The notes below the pieces were generated by a model. It did no database searches. It had not been told where the DNA came from and saw only the letters and a program-made list of their open reading frames with translations. From Hymenobacter sp. BRD128 (GTDB taxonomy: Bacteria > Bacteroidota > Bacteroidia > Cytophagales > Hymenobacteraceae): 64,000 nucleotides of DNA. Numbering within the stretch: position 1 is the first letter of the stretch; the number at the start of each line of letters is the position of its first letter. Of this stretch, positions 1 to 8,143 are shown one piece after another. Where the stretch lies: contig NZ_CP053908.1 in the NCBI RefSeq assembly GCF_013256625.1, positions 1,674,001 through 1,738,000 on the forward strand. The letters are read 5' to 3'. Position numbers and translations under genes: made by a program.

Positions 1-2
1 GC

Positions 3-500
3 GCCAGCATTAGCTGGGATGACATTGACCCGACGGTGATTATCGACAAGAGCGGCCAGGCCTACCTGTTTTGGGGTAATACGGCCTGCTACTACGCCAA
101 GCTCAAGCCCAACATGACGGAGCTGGACGGGCCCATTCAGCAGGTGACCGGGCTGCCGCGCTACACCGAGGCGCCCTGGGTGCACGCGCACGCCGGCTGG
201 TACTACCTGAGCTACGCCACCGAGTTTCCGGAAAAAATAGTCTACGCTATGAGCCGCAGCCTCAATGGGCCCTGGCAATACAAAGGCATTCTGAACGAGC
301 TGGCCGGCAACTCCAACACCAACCACCAGGCCATCATCGACTTTAAAGGCAAATCGTATTTCATCTATCACAACGGCGGGATGGACACGCACGGCGGCAG
401 CTTCCGCCGCTCGGTATGCATTGACTACCTGTACTATAACCCAGACGGCACGCTCAAGCGCGTGCAAATGACGACGGAAGGCGTACAGCCGGCCCAGTAA
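3..500 (+). CDS. GH43 family glycosidase, C-terminal part (5' end outside window)
   Basis: The frame is open from the first bases of the window and ends with TAA at 498-500, so only the last ~165 residues are seen. An Asp-Pro-Thr-Val segment near the start matches the DPTV/DPAV motif around the second catalytic aspartate of GH43. The segments TEAPWVHAHAGWYYLSY and NHQAIIDFKGKSYFIYHNG are typical of GH43 proteins annotated as xylan beta-xylosidases or arabinoxylan arabinofuranosidases. The fold is a five-bladed propeller that removes xylose or arabinose decorations. No C-terminal sorting domain follows, so this enzyme is probably periplasmic, but the signal peptide is outside the window. It lies on the opposite strand from the main arabinan locus, next to an MFS transporter. 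The exact substrate cannot be fixed without the N-terminal half. Confidence 0.85.
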   Translation, partial: ASISWDDIDPTVIIDKSGQAYLFWGNTACYYAKLKPNMTELDGPIQQVTGLPRYTEAPWVHAHAGWYYLSYATEFPEKIVYAMSRSLNGPWQYKGILNELAGNSNTNHQAIIDFKGKSYFIYHNGGMDTHGGSFRRSVCIDYLYYNPDGTLKRVQMTTEGVQPAQ

Positions 501-528
501 TCCGTACACTGCTTTTCGCGCTTCTCTC

Positions 529-583
529 CGCCCACCCGCACTGCCCCTGGCCGCCTGGCCGGGGCACGCCGGGTGGGCGTTTT
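529..583 (+). terminator. Intrinsic terminator of the GH43 gene
   Basis: A 10-bp perfect stem, CGCCCACCCG at 529-538 and CGGGTGGGCG at 570-579, encloses a GC-rich inner repeat (GCCCC/GGGGC). TTTT follows at 580-583. It starts 29 bases after the stop codon at 500. Confidence 0.75.
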
Positions 584-615
584 GGTGCGCGGCCGGGCTC
601 GCAACGGTAATTTTG
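581..615 (+). promoter_or_regulatory. Candidate promoter of the MFS gene
   Basis: TTTG at 581-584 and TAATTTTG at 608-615 match the Bacteroidota -33/-7 consensus (TTTG, TAnnTTTG). The 23-base spacing is at the long end of the accepted range. The start codon follows at 646. The -33 element overlaps the T run of the preceding terminator. Confidence 0.4.
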
Positions 616-645
616 AGGGGGCAGATGCCCACTTGCGAATAGCTT

Positions 646-1821
646 ATGAATGCAACTACGAAGAGCCGGGTGGCGGTGAGCGCTTTCTTTTTCCTGCCCG
701 GCCTGTGCTTTGCGAGCTGGGCCTCGCGCATCCCCGACATCAGTGCCAAGCTGGGGATGAACTCGGGGCAGCTGGGGCAGCTGCTGCTGGCCATTCCGGC
801 GGGCTCGCTGGTGTCGCTGCCGCTGGCGGGCTGGCTGGTATCGACCTGGGGCAGCCGGCGCACGGTGCTGCTGGCCTCGGTGCTCTACGCCTGCTTTTTG
901 CCGCTGCTGGGCTGGGCGGGCAGCTTCTGGACACTAGCCCCGGCGCTGGCCTTGTTTGGCTTTGCGGGCAATATGCTGAATATTTCCGTGAACACACAAG
1001 CCATTGGCGTACAAGAGTTTTACGGCAAGCCCATCATGGGTTCCTTTCATGGGCTCTGGAGCCTGGCGGGGTTTCTGGGCGGGGCGCTGGGCACGGCGCT
1101 CATTGGCTGGCACCAGCCGCCGCTGCACCACTTTTTGCTGGTGCTGGTGGTGTGCCTCGCCATTGCGGCCCTGGCCCACAGCTACACGCTGCGCCGCGAT
1201 GTGAGCAAAGCCGACGAGAGCGGCCCGGGCTTCAGCCTGCGCCACCCCGACCCGTATTTGCTGCGCATCGGCTTCATTGCTTTCTGCGGCATGATGAGCG
1301 AGGGAGCCATGTTTGACTGGGCCGGGGTGTATTTTCAGAAGGTGGTGCGGCCCGATGCGGCGCTGGTCACGGCCGGCTACGTGGCCTGCATGAGCACCAT
1401 GGCGCTGGGCCGGTTTTTGAGTGATTTCTTCACCCACCGTTTCGGCACTATTCGTATGCTTCAACTTAGCAGCGGGCTCATTGTGAGCGGCTTGCTACTA
1501 GCCGTGGGCTTCCCATACCTAATACCGGCGGTGGGTGGCTTTCTCTTGATTGGCTTCGGCATTGCGTCGGTGGTGCCGCTCTCGTACAGCGCGGCAGGGC
1601 GGGCCACGTCGGTTTCGCCGGGCGTGGCGCTGGCCTTGGTATCTACCATCGGCTTTCTGGGCTTCTTGATGGGCCCGCCGCTGATTGGCTTTCTGGCCCA
1701 GATTTTCTCGCTGCGCACGGCCTTTGGCCTGGTGGCCATCGTGGCCACGGGCATCGGTGTGCTAGCCTCGCTGCCCAACCAGGCGCCGGTGACCACGCCG
1801 CAAACCGAGCCGGTGGCCTAA
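646..1821 (+). CDS. MFS transporter, YbjJ-like
   Basis: This is a 391-residue protein with about 12 hydrophobic segments, the normal size for a major facilitator. The N-terminal segment FASWASRIPDISAKLGM and the loop after TM2 (GSRRTV) resemble the YbjJ-like group of MFS permeases found in many bacteria. Substrates of that group are poorly known, and sugar or drug efflux have both been suggested. It sits between a GH43 gene on the same strand and the convergent GH39 gene, so a role with plant-derived sugars is possible but is only inferred from position. The ATG start is preceded by a plausible TAnnTTTG promoter. Confidence 0.85.
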   Translation: MNATTKSRVAVSAFFFLPGLCFASWASRIPDISAKLGMNSGQLGQLLLAIPAGSLVSLPLAGWLVSTWGSRRTVLLASVLYACFLPLLGWAGSFWTLAPALALFGFAGNMLNISVNTQAIGVQEFYGKPIMGSFHGLWSLAGFLGGALGTALIGWHQPPLHHFLLVLVVCLAIAALAHSYTLRRDVSKADESGPGFSLRHPDPYLLRIGFIAFCGMMSEGAMFDWAGVYFQKVVRPDAALVTAGYVACMSTMALGRFLSDFFTHRFGTIRMLQLSSGLIVSGLLLAVGFPYLIPAVGGFLLIGFGIASVVPLSYSAAGRATSVSPGVALALVSTIGFLGFLMGPPLIGFLAQIFSLRTAFGLVAIVATGIGVLASLPNQAPVTTPQTEPVA

Positions 1822-1831
1822 CTGGCAGTGG

Positions 1832-1888
1832 CGCGAACTTTATAGTTCGCGACCCGGAACGAGCTAGCAGTGCGGGCACGCGCACTGC
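1832..1888. terminator. Two hairpins between convergent MFS and GH39 genes
   Basis: Two perfect 8-bp stems lie side by side: CGCGAACT/AGTTCGCG (1832-1851, loop TTAT) and GCAGTGCG/CGCACTGC (1867-1888). They sit between the MFS stop at 1821 and the GH39 stop at 1908. Neither has a long T run, so termination in either direction is inferred from position. Confidence 0.4.
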
Positions 1889-1907
1889 AAAGTTTGCGCT
1901 AACGGCT

Positions 1908-3605
1908 CTACCAGCTCAGGCGCAGCAGCGAAACCCCGTGGCGCGGCAGCGTGAAGTGTAAGGTAGTTTGGCCGTTTTGGAGGCTTACCGAAGCGGGCGC
2001 CGTGAGTTGGGCTAGCTGCCCGGCTTGCCCCAAGCTGGTGCGCTGGGCCGCGCTTACCTGCTGCGGCGAGCCTAGGGCCTGCCACGCGGTGTAGGCGTTG
2101 CTGTGCTCGTTGTCAATGCGGTAGTGCTGCACCTGGGCTTTGGCGGTGGCTAGCCCCTGCAGCGTCAGCGCGACCTCGGCGGGCGGGGCGGGCAGGGCAT
2201 CGTTGTGGTAGTTCCAGACCAGCACCGTGGCCGAGTGAGCATCGGCCGCGGCCAGGGCCCCGATGTCGGCGCGCTGGCTCTGGGCCTGGGCCCGGATATC
2301 GGCTACCGAGAGGGCGGTGGGGCTAGCCACGGCCACGCGCGGGCCGCGCATCATGCCCAGCATCCGAAACACGTTGAGCACGGGCTTATCGACGCCGTTG
2401 GTGGCCAGGTCGCGGAAGCCGGCAAACCACGGCTGGTTCTCAAACTCGAACGACCAACTTACGGCACCTTCCAGGTTCACCTTATACTGGCTAGCCAGCT
2501 CGTAGAGACGGGCGTAGGCGGCGGCTGTGTAGCTCGAATACATAGTACCGTTGCGGTAGGCATTTTCGGGGTTGGTTTGCACGCCGCAGGCCGCGCAGCC
2601 CTCGGGGTCGTTTTCGCCGATGATGATGGGCAGCTGGCGCAGCGTGGGGAACGAGGCCACGATTTTAAAGCCTTCCTCGATGTCGCCAAACTGCGTGCCC
2701 ATGTTCATGCGCACGTGGCCGTCCACCACTTTCGGCGCGCCCTTGGCGTGAAAAGAAATGTAGTCGAGGCGGGTGCCGGTGCGGCCCGTCGCGTAGTTTT
2801 TGCCGCTCACGCAGTGCGTGAGAAAGCCGCGCAGGTAGGCGGCGGCCTTGTCCCAGCCGGGGCCGGTGGTTTCGGGGCCTCCCAGGCTGGCGGCGGGCAG
2901 GGCGCGATGCACGGCGGCTTCGGTGTAGTCGTAGAGTTCGTTGTACTCCTCGGGCGTGCCCTTCCAGTAGCCGATGTTGGGCTCGTTCCAGAGCTCCCAG
3001 CGCCAGGTTTTTACTTCGGCTGCGCCGTAGCGGGCCACGCTGTGCTGCACCCACTGGTACACCAGCTCGCTCCACTTCTGGTAGTCCTTGGGCGGGTAGG
3101 CCCAGCCGGTGTAGATGTCATTGTAATTATCGCCGGGCTTCCAGTGGTGGCGGTACGGCACGGGGTGCGTGGAGAAGGCTTCGGGCATGAAGCCAATCTG
3201 GGCAATGGGCTTCATGCCGCGCTTGACGTAGGCGTCAAAAATGCGGTCCACAATGGTCCAGTCGTACACCGGGCGGCCTTTCTGGTCTTCGGTATAGGCG
3301 TTGGTGGAGCCCCATTTCAGGGCGGCGGTACCGTCACCGGTGGTCAGCAGGTTGTGGGCGCGCACGTACACCGGCACCGGGCTCAGGGCGGCGAGCTCGG
3401 TGAGTAGCTTCTGGCCGTCGGGCATATACGTGTAGTTGGGCTCGTCGTAGCCAAAGTAGGCCCACACCGGCGGCATAGGACCGAGCGGCTTGGCTACGTC
3501 CACGGTGATGGCAGTGGGTGCAGGTTGGGCCCGGGCCACCAGCGGCAGGCTAGCCGCCACCGTTAGTAGCAGCCGACCGAAAGCAGAGAAGCAGATGTGC
3601 CGCAT
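1908..3605 (-). CDS. GH39 family glycosidase (beta-xylosidase-like), secreted
   Basis: This 565-residue protein starts with a signal peptide ending about ...LPLVARAQ (residue ~27), so it should act in the periplasm or outside. The (beta/alpha)8 domain carries WELWNEPNIGYW with the predicted acid/base Glu in WNEP, and a strand-end segment PIIIGENDPEG whose Glu fits the nucleophile position of clan GH-A. Overall resemblance is to GH39 xylosidases, and the C-terminal ~100 residues form a beta-sandwich accessory domain as in that family. It is the last gene of the arabinan locus. GH39 also contains enzymes with other specificities (for example alpha-L-iduronidase and arabinopyranosidase-type activities), so the xylosidase label is provisional. 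Confidence 0.8.
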   Translation of the reverse strand: MRHICFSAFGRLLLTVAASLPLVARAQPAPTAITVDVAKPLGPMPPVWAYFGYDEPNYTYMPDGQKLLTELAALSPVPVYVRAHNLLTTGDGTAALKWGSTNAYTEDQKGRPVYDWTIVDRIFDAYVKRGMKPIAQIGFMPEAFSTHPVPYRHHWKPGDNYNDIYTGWAYPPKDYQKWSELVYQWVQHSVARYGAAEVKTWRWELWNEPNIGYWKGTPEEYNELYDYTEAAVHRALPAASLGGPETTGPGWDKAAAYLRGFLTHCVSGKNYATGRTGTRLDYISFHAKGAPKVVDGHVRMNMGTQFGDIEEGFKIVASFPTLRQLPIIIGENDPEGCAACGVQTNPENAYRNGTMYSSYTAAAYARLYELASQYKVNLEGAVSWSFEFENQPWFAGFRDLATNGVDKPVLNVFRMLGMMRGPRVAVASPTALSVADIRAQAQSQRADIGALAAADAHSATVLVWNYHNDALPAPPAEVALTLQGLATAKAQVQHYRIDNEHSNAYTAWQALGSPQQVSAAQRTSLGQAGQLAQLTAPASVSLQNGQTTLHFTLPRHGVSLLRLSW

Positions 3606-3638
3606 AAGTTACTACTATTCAATTTTTTATTAATCAAA

Positions 3639-3729
3639 AAGCGTCATACTGCCCGCCGCGAAGCATCTCTATTGAGTAGCAATCCTAACGGCACGGTAGA
3701 GATGCTTCGCGGCGGGCAGCATGACGCTT
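3639..3729. repeat. Intergenic inverted repeat R1 (GTCATGCTG family)
   Basis: The 32-base arms 3639-3670 and 3698-3729 are complementary at 31 of 32 positions, with a 27-base loop. The arm has the order AAGCGTCAT, CTGCCCGCCGCG, AAGCATCTCT. It fills the gap between the GH127 and GH39 genes. The same ends (GTCAT..CTG and GAAGCATCTC) recur in R2, R3 and R4. Confidence 0.9.
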
Positions 3730-3772
3730 CGTGTTTTAGGTGCCATCTGGCTCCCTTGGATGAAGGCCGACG

Positions 3773-5830
3773 CTACTTGGCCGCCGTGGCCGCGGCAGCC
3801 GGCGGCTGGCTCAGCAGGTCGAGGTTGGTGAGCTTCTCGGGAAACCAGACGGTCATTTCGCCCTTGCCGCGGTTGGCCCAGGCGTAGTACGGAATGGCTG
3901 TGAGCGTGCGCGGGGCGGTGCTCACCGACGTGCCGCTGGCATCGAGCTGCACCACGGGCACCGTGGCCGTAAGGGTTTCTATGCCGTTGAGCAGCCCAGG
4001 CTGGTAGCTAGCCGTGAAAGCCGTGCCGGCCGGCACGATGATATTGCTGGCTTTGCCGTTATTGTCTTGCCATTCAGCGCAGTACATCACCGGACCGCGC
4101 TGCAAGGCTACCTTGCCCAGGTCGTCCTTCACGAGCGGGTTGGCGTGCACGCGGCGCACCTCCATCGGCAGGCTAACTTCGACTACGTCGTGCCTGTGCC
4201 ACTTGCGACTGAGCACCGCGTAGCCGTTTTTCAGCTGATAGTCAACGATTTTACCATTCACCTTGATGCTAGCCCGCTGCGCCGAGGGCTGCTCAAACGT
4301 GTAGAGGCCGGACGGCATGGCCTCGTTGCGCGCCCAGCCGGGGATGCGCACCAGCAGGTCAAAATCGGCGGCCGACGCGCTAGGGTCCACCGTAAATTTC
4401 AGGCCGCCATCCCAGGGGTAGTTGTTCGCCTGGGTCAGCTGCACCTGCTGTTTGTTCACCGTGAGGCTAGCCTTACCGCTCACGAAGAGGTTGGCGTAGA
4501 GGCTCCTACCCTTCTGGGCGTACACGTAGCCGGGCAGCGCGGGCATGAGCCGGGCCAGGTTGGTGGGGCAGCACGAGCACTCAAACCAGCCCGCCCGCGC
4601 CGGCTCAGTGTCGTGGTAGCTGTAGCTGTCCAGGCTCTTTATCTGCATGGCGTTGCTGTAAAAGAACGACTTGCCATCGAGGCCCACGCCCGAGATGAGG
4701 CCATTGTAGAGCACTTTTTCCAGCACATCCACGTACTTGCTGTCGCCGTGCAGCTGAAACATGCGCTCGTTCCAGAACACGTCGGCCACCGAGGCGCAGG
4801 TTTCGTTGTAGGCCGTGGCGTTGGGCAGCTCGTAGTTGGCCCCGAAGCGCTCGCCGCTGCCCACGGCGCCGGTGCCGCCAGTCACGTACATCTTCTTGGC
4901 TACCATGTTGTTCCAGATGGTATCGACGGCGGCCAGCAGCTGCTTGTCGCCGGTGAGGGCGGCCACATCGGCCATGGCCGAGTACAGGTATTCGGCGCGC
5001 ACGGCGTGGCCTTCGGCCTCGGTTTGGGCCACCACGGGCTTATCATCCTGCCAGTACTGACCGTTTTTCCACCCGTCGGGGCTCTTGGGGTCGTAGCCCT
5101 TGTACTGGCCCCTGGCGTCGAGAAAGAACTTGGCCGTGGTTAGGTACTTAGGCTGCCCCGTCACGCGGTAAAGCTTCACCAGGCCCATTTCCACGATTTC
5201 GTGGCCGGGCGCCACGCTCCGCTTGCCGGGGCCAAAAACCGCGCACACGAGGTCGGCATTTTTGAGGGCGATGTTGAGCAGGGTTTTCTTGCCGGTAGCC
5301 TCGTAGTGGGCCACGGCGGCTTCGTAGAGGTGGCCAGCGTTGTAGAGCTCATGGCTCAGCTCGCGCTCCTTTTCCCAGCGCTCCTTGCCGGCCCAGCTGT
5401 GCGGGTGGGCGGGGTCGATGGTGCGGGCCGTGTAGAGGTAGCCGTCGGGCTCCTGGGCGGCGCCCACCTTCTTAATCAGCTCATCCACATAGGCATCGAG
5501 CTTGGCATCGGGGTACACGCTCAGCGAGTACGAGGCGCCCTCGATGGTCTTGTAGATATCGGTATCGTCGAAGGGAAACGTGGTGGCAAACTTGCCCTGG
5601 CGGGCCGCCGCCATCTCAAAGTTTTTCACCCGGTTGGTGCTCTCGCAGCGCGCAAACGAAGCCGGGATGGTCACATCGGTATTCGTTTTGAGGCGCGGCA
5701 GCCAGAAGCTATCCGTGAGCTTCACCCGCGTGAAAGGCACGGCCTGGATTGGGTAATCAGACTTTTGGGCAGCGGCGGGCAGAACGACGGCTAGGCCCAG
5801 GGCGAGGAGAAAAGGCTTGGGTGAGCGCAT
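3773..5830 (-). CDS. GH127 beta-L-arabinofuranosidase (DUF1680)
   Basis: This 685-residue protein has a signal peptide ending ...VLPAAAQ (~residue 22). GH127 enzymes release beta-L-arabinofuranose from arabinan side chains and plant glycoproteins, using a zinc-bound catalytic cysteine. The expected residues are visible: an E-x-C pair in YNETCASVADVFWNERMF and the double cysteine in WFECSCCPTNLARL, together giving the Glu/3-Cys zinc site. The N-terminal (alpha/alpha)6 barrel begins with the family signature FTRVKLTDSFWLPRL, and beta-sandwich domains follow. It lies between GH36 and GH39 in the minus-strand locus and suits complete stripping of complex arabinan. The ATG at 5830 directly precedes a classic signal sequence. 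Family assignment is firm. Linkage specificity is inferred. Confidence 0.9.
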   Translation of the reverse strand: MRSPKPFLLALGLAVVLPAAAQKSDYPIQAVPFTRVKLTDSFWLPRLKTNTDVTIPASFARCESTNRVKNFEMAAARQGKFATTFPFDDTDIYKTIEGASYSLSVYPDAKLDAYVDELIKKVGAAQEPDGYLYTARTIDPAHPHSWAGKERWEKERELSHELYNAGHLYEAAVAHYEATGKKTLLNIALKNADLVCAVFGPGKRSVAPGHEIVEMGLVKLYRVTGQPKYLTTAKFFLDARGQYKGYDPKSPDGWKNGQYWQDDKPVVAQTEAEGHAVRAEYLYSAMADVAALTGDKQLLAAVDTIWNNMVAKKMYVTGGTGAVGSGERFGANYELPNATAYNETCASVADVFWNERMFQLHGDSKYVDVLEKVLYNGLISGVGLDGKSFFYSNAMQIKSLDSYSYHDTEPARAGWFECSCCPTNLARLMPALPGYVYAQKGRSLYANLFVSGKASLTVNKQQVQLTQANNYPWDGGLKFTVDPSASAADFDLLVRIPGWARNEAMPSGLYTFEQPSAQRASIKVNGKIVDYQLKNGYAVLSRKWHRHDVVEVSLPMEVRRVHANPLVKDDLGKVALQRGPVMYCAEWQDNNGKASNIIVPAGTAFTASYQPGLLNGIETLTATVPVVQLDASGTSVSTAPRTLTAIPYYAWANRGKGEMTVWFPEKLTNLDLLSQPPAAAATAAK

Positions 5831-5878
5831 AGTGGGCGGGGATTAGTTAGAGAATCTATTAGCTGTTCTTCCTCATCG

Positions 5879-5911
5879 TCCGTCATACTGAGTTTGCCAA
5901 AGCATGACGGA
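5879..5911. repeat. Short degenerate inverted repeat R5 (remnant of the GTCATGCTG family)
   Basis: TCCGTCAT at 5879-5886 pairs with ATGACGGA at 5904-5911 around a loop that still reads ACTGAGTTTGCCAAAGC. This looks like a collapsed copy of R1-R4 that has lost one arm. It lies in the gap between GH36 and GH127. Confidence 0.6.
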
Positions 5912-5939
5912 TAATTTTAAACGTCAATAAAACAATCAG

Positions 5940-8105
5940 TTACTCCGCCGTTATTTCCAGCACGTGGCTCGTGAGCGACCGGGCTCCGGGGTCGCTCAGC
6001 ACCACGCCCACTTTCTGGAGGTAGTCGCCGGAGTAGGTCTGCCCATCAGCGGCCAGCTCGGATTTCTGGCCGGGCATCAGGTTGAGTTCGGTGAGGCGGT
6101 AGCGGCGGGCGGGGTCGAGACCCTGGAGCTTCACCGGCAACACCGTTTCGTGAAAGCGGGTGCGTAGGTTGTAGCTAAAAACTACGGCTTTCTCTTGTTT
6201 TTCAGCCACGTAGAGCAGCGCGGCCTGGTTGCTTTCGTAGGGCGAGCGCAGCTTATAGAGGTCGCCCTGCCAGATGACGGGGCTCAGGCGCTTGTAGTCC
6301 TTCACCGCCTGCTGGCTGAATTGAAACTCGGCGGGCGTCATTTTATCCACCTCAATGTCGTAGCCGAGCTTGCCCATCATGGCCACGTCGGTGCGGAATT
6401 TCAGGCTCTGGCCCTTATTCCAGTTCGTGACGTGGCTAGCCAGGGTGTTGGAGGGAAAAAAGTTGAGAAAGCCCCACTGAATATAGACGCGCTCCAGGGC
6501 ATCGGTGTCGTCGCTGGGCCAAAACTCGGTGAAGTACTTCAGCCCGCCGTAGTCGGCCCGCGCGCCGCCACCCGAGCACAGCATCATGGGCACGTGCGGG
6601 TATTTCTGGCGCACGCGGTCGAGCACGCGGTAGAGGCCGCGCACGTAGTCCACGTAGAGGTGCGACTGATTTTTACCCAAATACTGCGAATAAGCATTGG
6701 TAATCATGCGGTTGCAATCCCACTTGAGGTAGGCCGCGCCCTGGCTGAGTTGCGCATCCACTACGCCGTACACAAAGTCCTGCACCTGCGGATTGGTGAG
6801 GTCGAGCACCAGTTGATTGCGGTAGTAGTCCTCGGGCCGGTTGGGCAGCTTCAGCACCCAGCCAGGGTGCTTCTCGTAAAGCTCGCTCTTGGGGTTCACC
6901 ATTTCGGGCTCAATCCAAATGCCGAACTTGATGCCTTCCTTGGTGGCGGTTTGCACGAGGTGGCCCACGCCGTTGGGCAGTTTGGATTTGTTGGGCTGCC
7001 AGTCGCCGAGACCCTGGGTGTCGTCTTTGCGCGGGTATTTGTTGCCAAACCAGCCGTCGTCGAGCAGGAATAAATCGACCCCTAGCCGGGCCGCGTCGGC
7101 CATCAGGCCATCAAGCCTGGGCTCGTTGAAGTCGAAATAGGTGGCTTCCCAGTTGTTGAGCAGCGTGAGGCGCGGCTGGGTGCCGTCGAGGGTACCACCC
7201 TGCTGGCGGGCCCAGCGGTGCAGGTTGCGGCTGGCCTGGCCCTTGCCCTGGGTGCTGTAGGTAAAAATGAACTCGGGCGTGGTAAAGGGCTGGCCGGCCG
7301 GCAAGGTATAGTCCGAAGCATACGGATTGATGCCGGCCGACACGCGCAGCGACTGCTCGTTATCCAGCTCGAAGGCTAGCCGGAAGTTGCCGGTCCAGGC
7401 CAGGGTGCCGGCCAGCACGTCGCCGGTGGTTTCGGTGGCGGGGCGGTCGGGCGCCAGGAAGAACGAGGGCGTTTGGTACCACCCGGCGCGGGTGCCCAGT
7501 TTACTGTCGATAATTTTGATGCCGCTGGTGAGGGCGCTTTCCTGCTGCTGGGCTTCCTCGGCCCAGTCGCCGTGCAGCTGGGTGAGGTAGTAGTGCGCGG
7601 CCTCAAAATGCAGCATGGCCGAGGCGTAATTGGTGAGCACTACAGGCTTCTTTTCGTGGTGCACGATTTCGGTCCAGGTCTTCATCACGTCCTCGCGCTG
7701 GTAGGCCACGAAGTGCAGCCGCACCTCCACCGGATACTGCGGGTCGCGCAGGCGGATGGTAGTGGTGCGCACGTCGCCGCCGGCCGGGCCGGTTTCCACG
7801 CCCGCGAAAGCCAGCGCCAGCGAGGGGTTGCCATCGGCGTGCACCACGCGCAAAGCGGGTTCGAAGAGATTGCTGGTGCCGGCCGGCACGTAGGCCTCGT
7901 GACGCTGGGGCAGCGCCGGGTAGTCGACGGGGCTGGCTAGCTTCGGGCCCAGGTAGGTCTGGTAGAGCTTCTGCTGCGCGCCCACGGCCAGCACGAGGCT
8001 CACGTGCGCGGTTTCGATAACGATGGGCGCGGTGGGCGCCTGGGCCTGGGCAGCGAGGGGCATGGCGAACAGCAGCAACCAGCGGAAGGAACGGGAAACA
8101 ACCAT
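5940..8105 (-). CDS. GH36 alpha-galactosidase, secreted
   Basis: This is a 721-residue protein of normal length for full-size GH36 enzymes. A signal peptide (about residues 1-23, ending AAQAQ) is followed by the N-terminal beta-supersandwich and a TIM barrel. Family signatures include NNWEATYFDF, DLFLLDDGWFG, the nucleophile region AYLKWDCNR (Asp) and the acid/base Asp in FWPSDDTDA. It removes terminal alpha-1,6-galactose from oligosaccharides. I chose the ATG at 8105 rather than an in-frame TTG at 8114, because the ATG gives a standard signal peptide and TTG starts are uncommon. It follows the GH27 gene with a 38-base gap, so the two are probably co-transcribed. Two alpha-galactosidases of different families side by side suggest a galactose-decorated target or different linkage contexts. 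Confidence 0.92.
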   Translation of the reverse strand: MVVSRSFRWLLLFAMPLAAQAQAPTAPIVIETAHVSLVLAVGAQQKLYQTYLGPKLASPVDYPALPQRHEAYVPAGTSNLFEPALRVVHADGNPSLALAFAGVETGPAGGDVRTTTIRLRDPQYPVEVRLHFVAYQREDVMKTWTEIVHHEKKPVVLTNYASAMLHFEAAHYYLTQLHGDWAEEAQQQESALTSGIKIIDSKLGTRAGWYQTPSFFLAPDRPATETTGDVLAGTLAWTGNFRLAFELDNEQSLRVSAGINPYASDYTLPAGQPFTTPEFIFTYSTQGKGQASRNLHRWARQQGGTLDGTQPRLTLLNNWEATYFDFNEPRLDGLMADAARLGVDLFLLDDGWFGNKYPRKDDTQGLGDWQPNKSKLPNGVGHLVQTATKEGIKFGIWIEPEMVNPKSELYEKHPGWVLKLPNRPEDYYRNQLVLDLTNPQVQDFVYGVVDAQLSQGAAYLKWDCNRMITNAYSQYLGKNQSHLYVDYVRGLYRVLDRVRQKYPHVPMMLCSGGGARADYGGLKYFTEFWPSDDTDALERVYIQWGFLNFFPSNTLASHVTNWNKGQSLKFRTDVAMMGKLGYDIEVDKMTPAEFQFSQQAVKDYKRLSPVIWQGDLYKLRSPYESNQAALLYVAEKQEKAVVFSYNLRTRFHETVLPVKLQGLDPARRYRLTELNLMPGQKSELAADGQTYSGDYLQKVGVVLSDPGARSLTSHVLEITAE

Positions 8106-8143
8106 GAACAACAACGTGGGCGGGGAAGAAGATAATCGGGGCG

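Noticed and set aside
573..1316. A 247-residue open frame overlapping the MFS gene in another frame
   Set aside because: Low-complexity Gly/Ala/Arg translation with no family pattern. The MFS reading is clearly the coding one.
2205..3407. A 400-residue open frame on the plus strand opposite the GH39 gene
   Set aside because: It has no domain, a biased Gly/Val/His composition and lies fully antisense to a clear family member. Such frames arise in GC-rich DNA, and similar ones at 4067-5143, 6195-7073 and 11991-12920 were discarded for the same reason.
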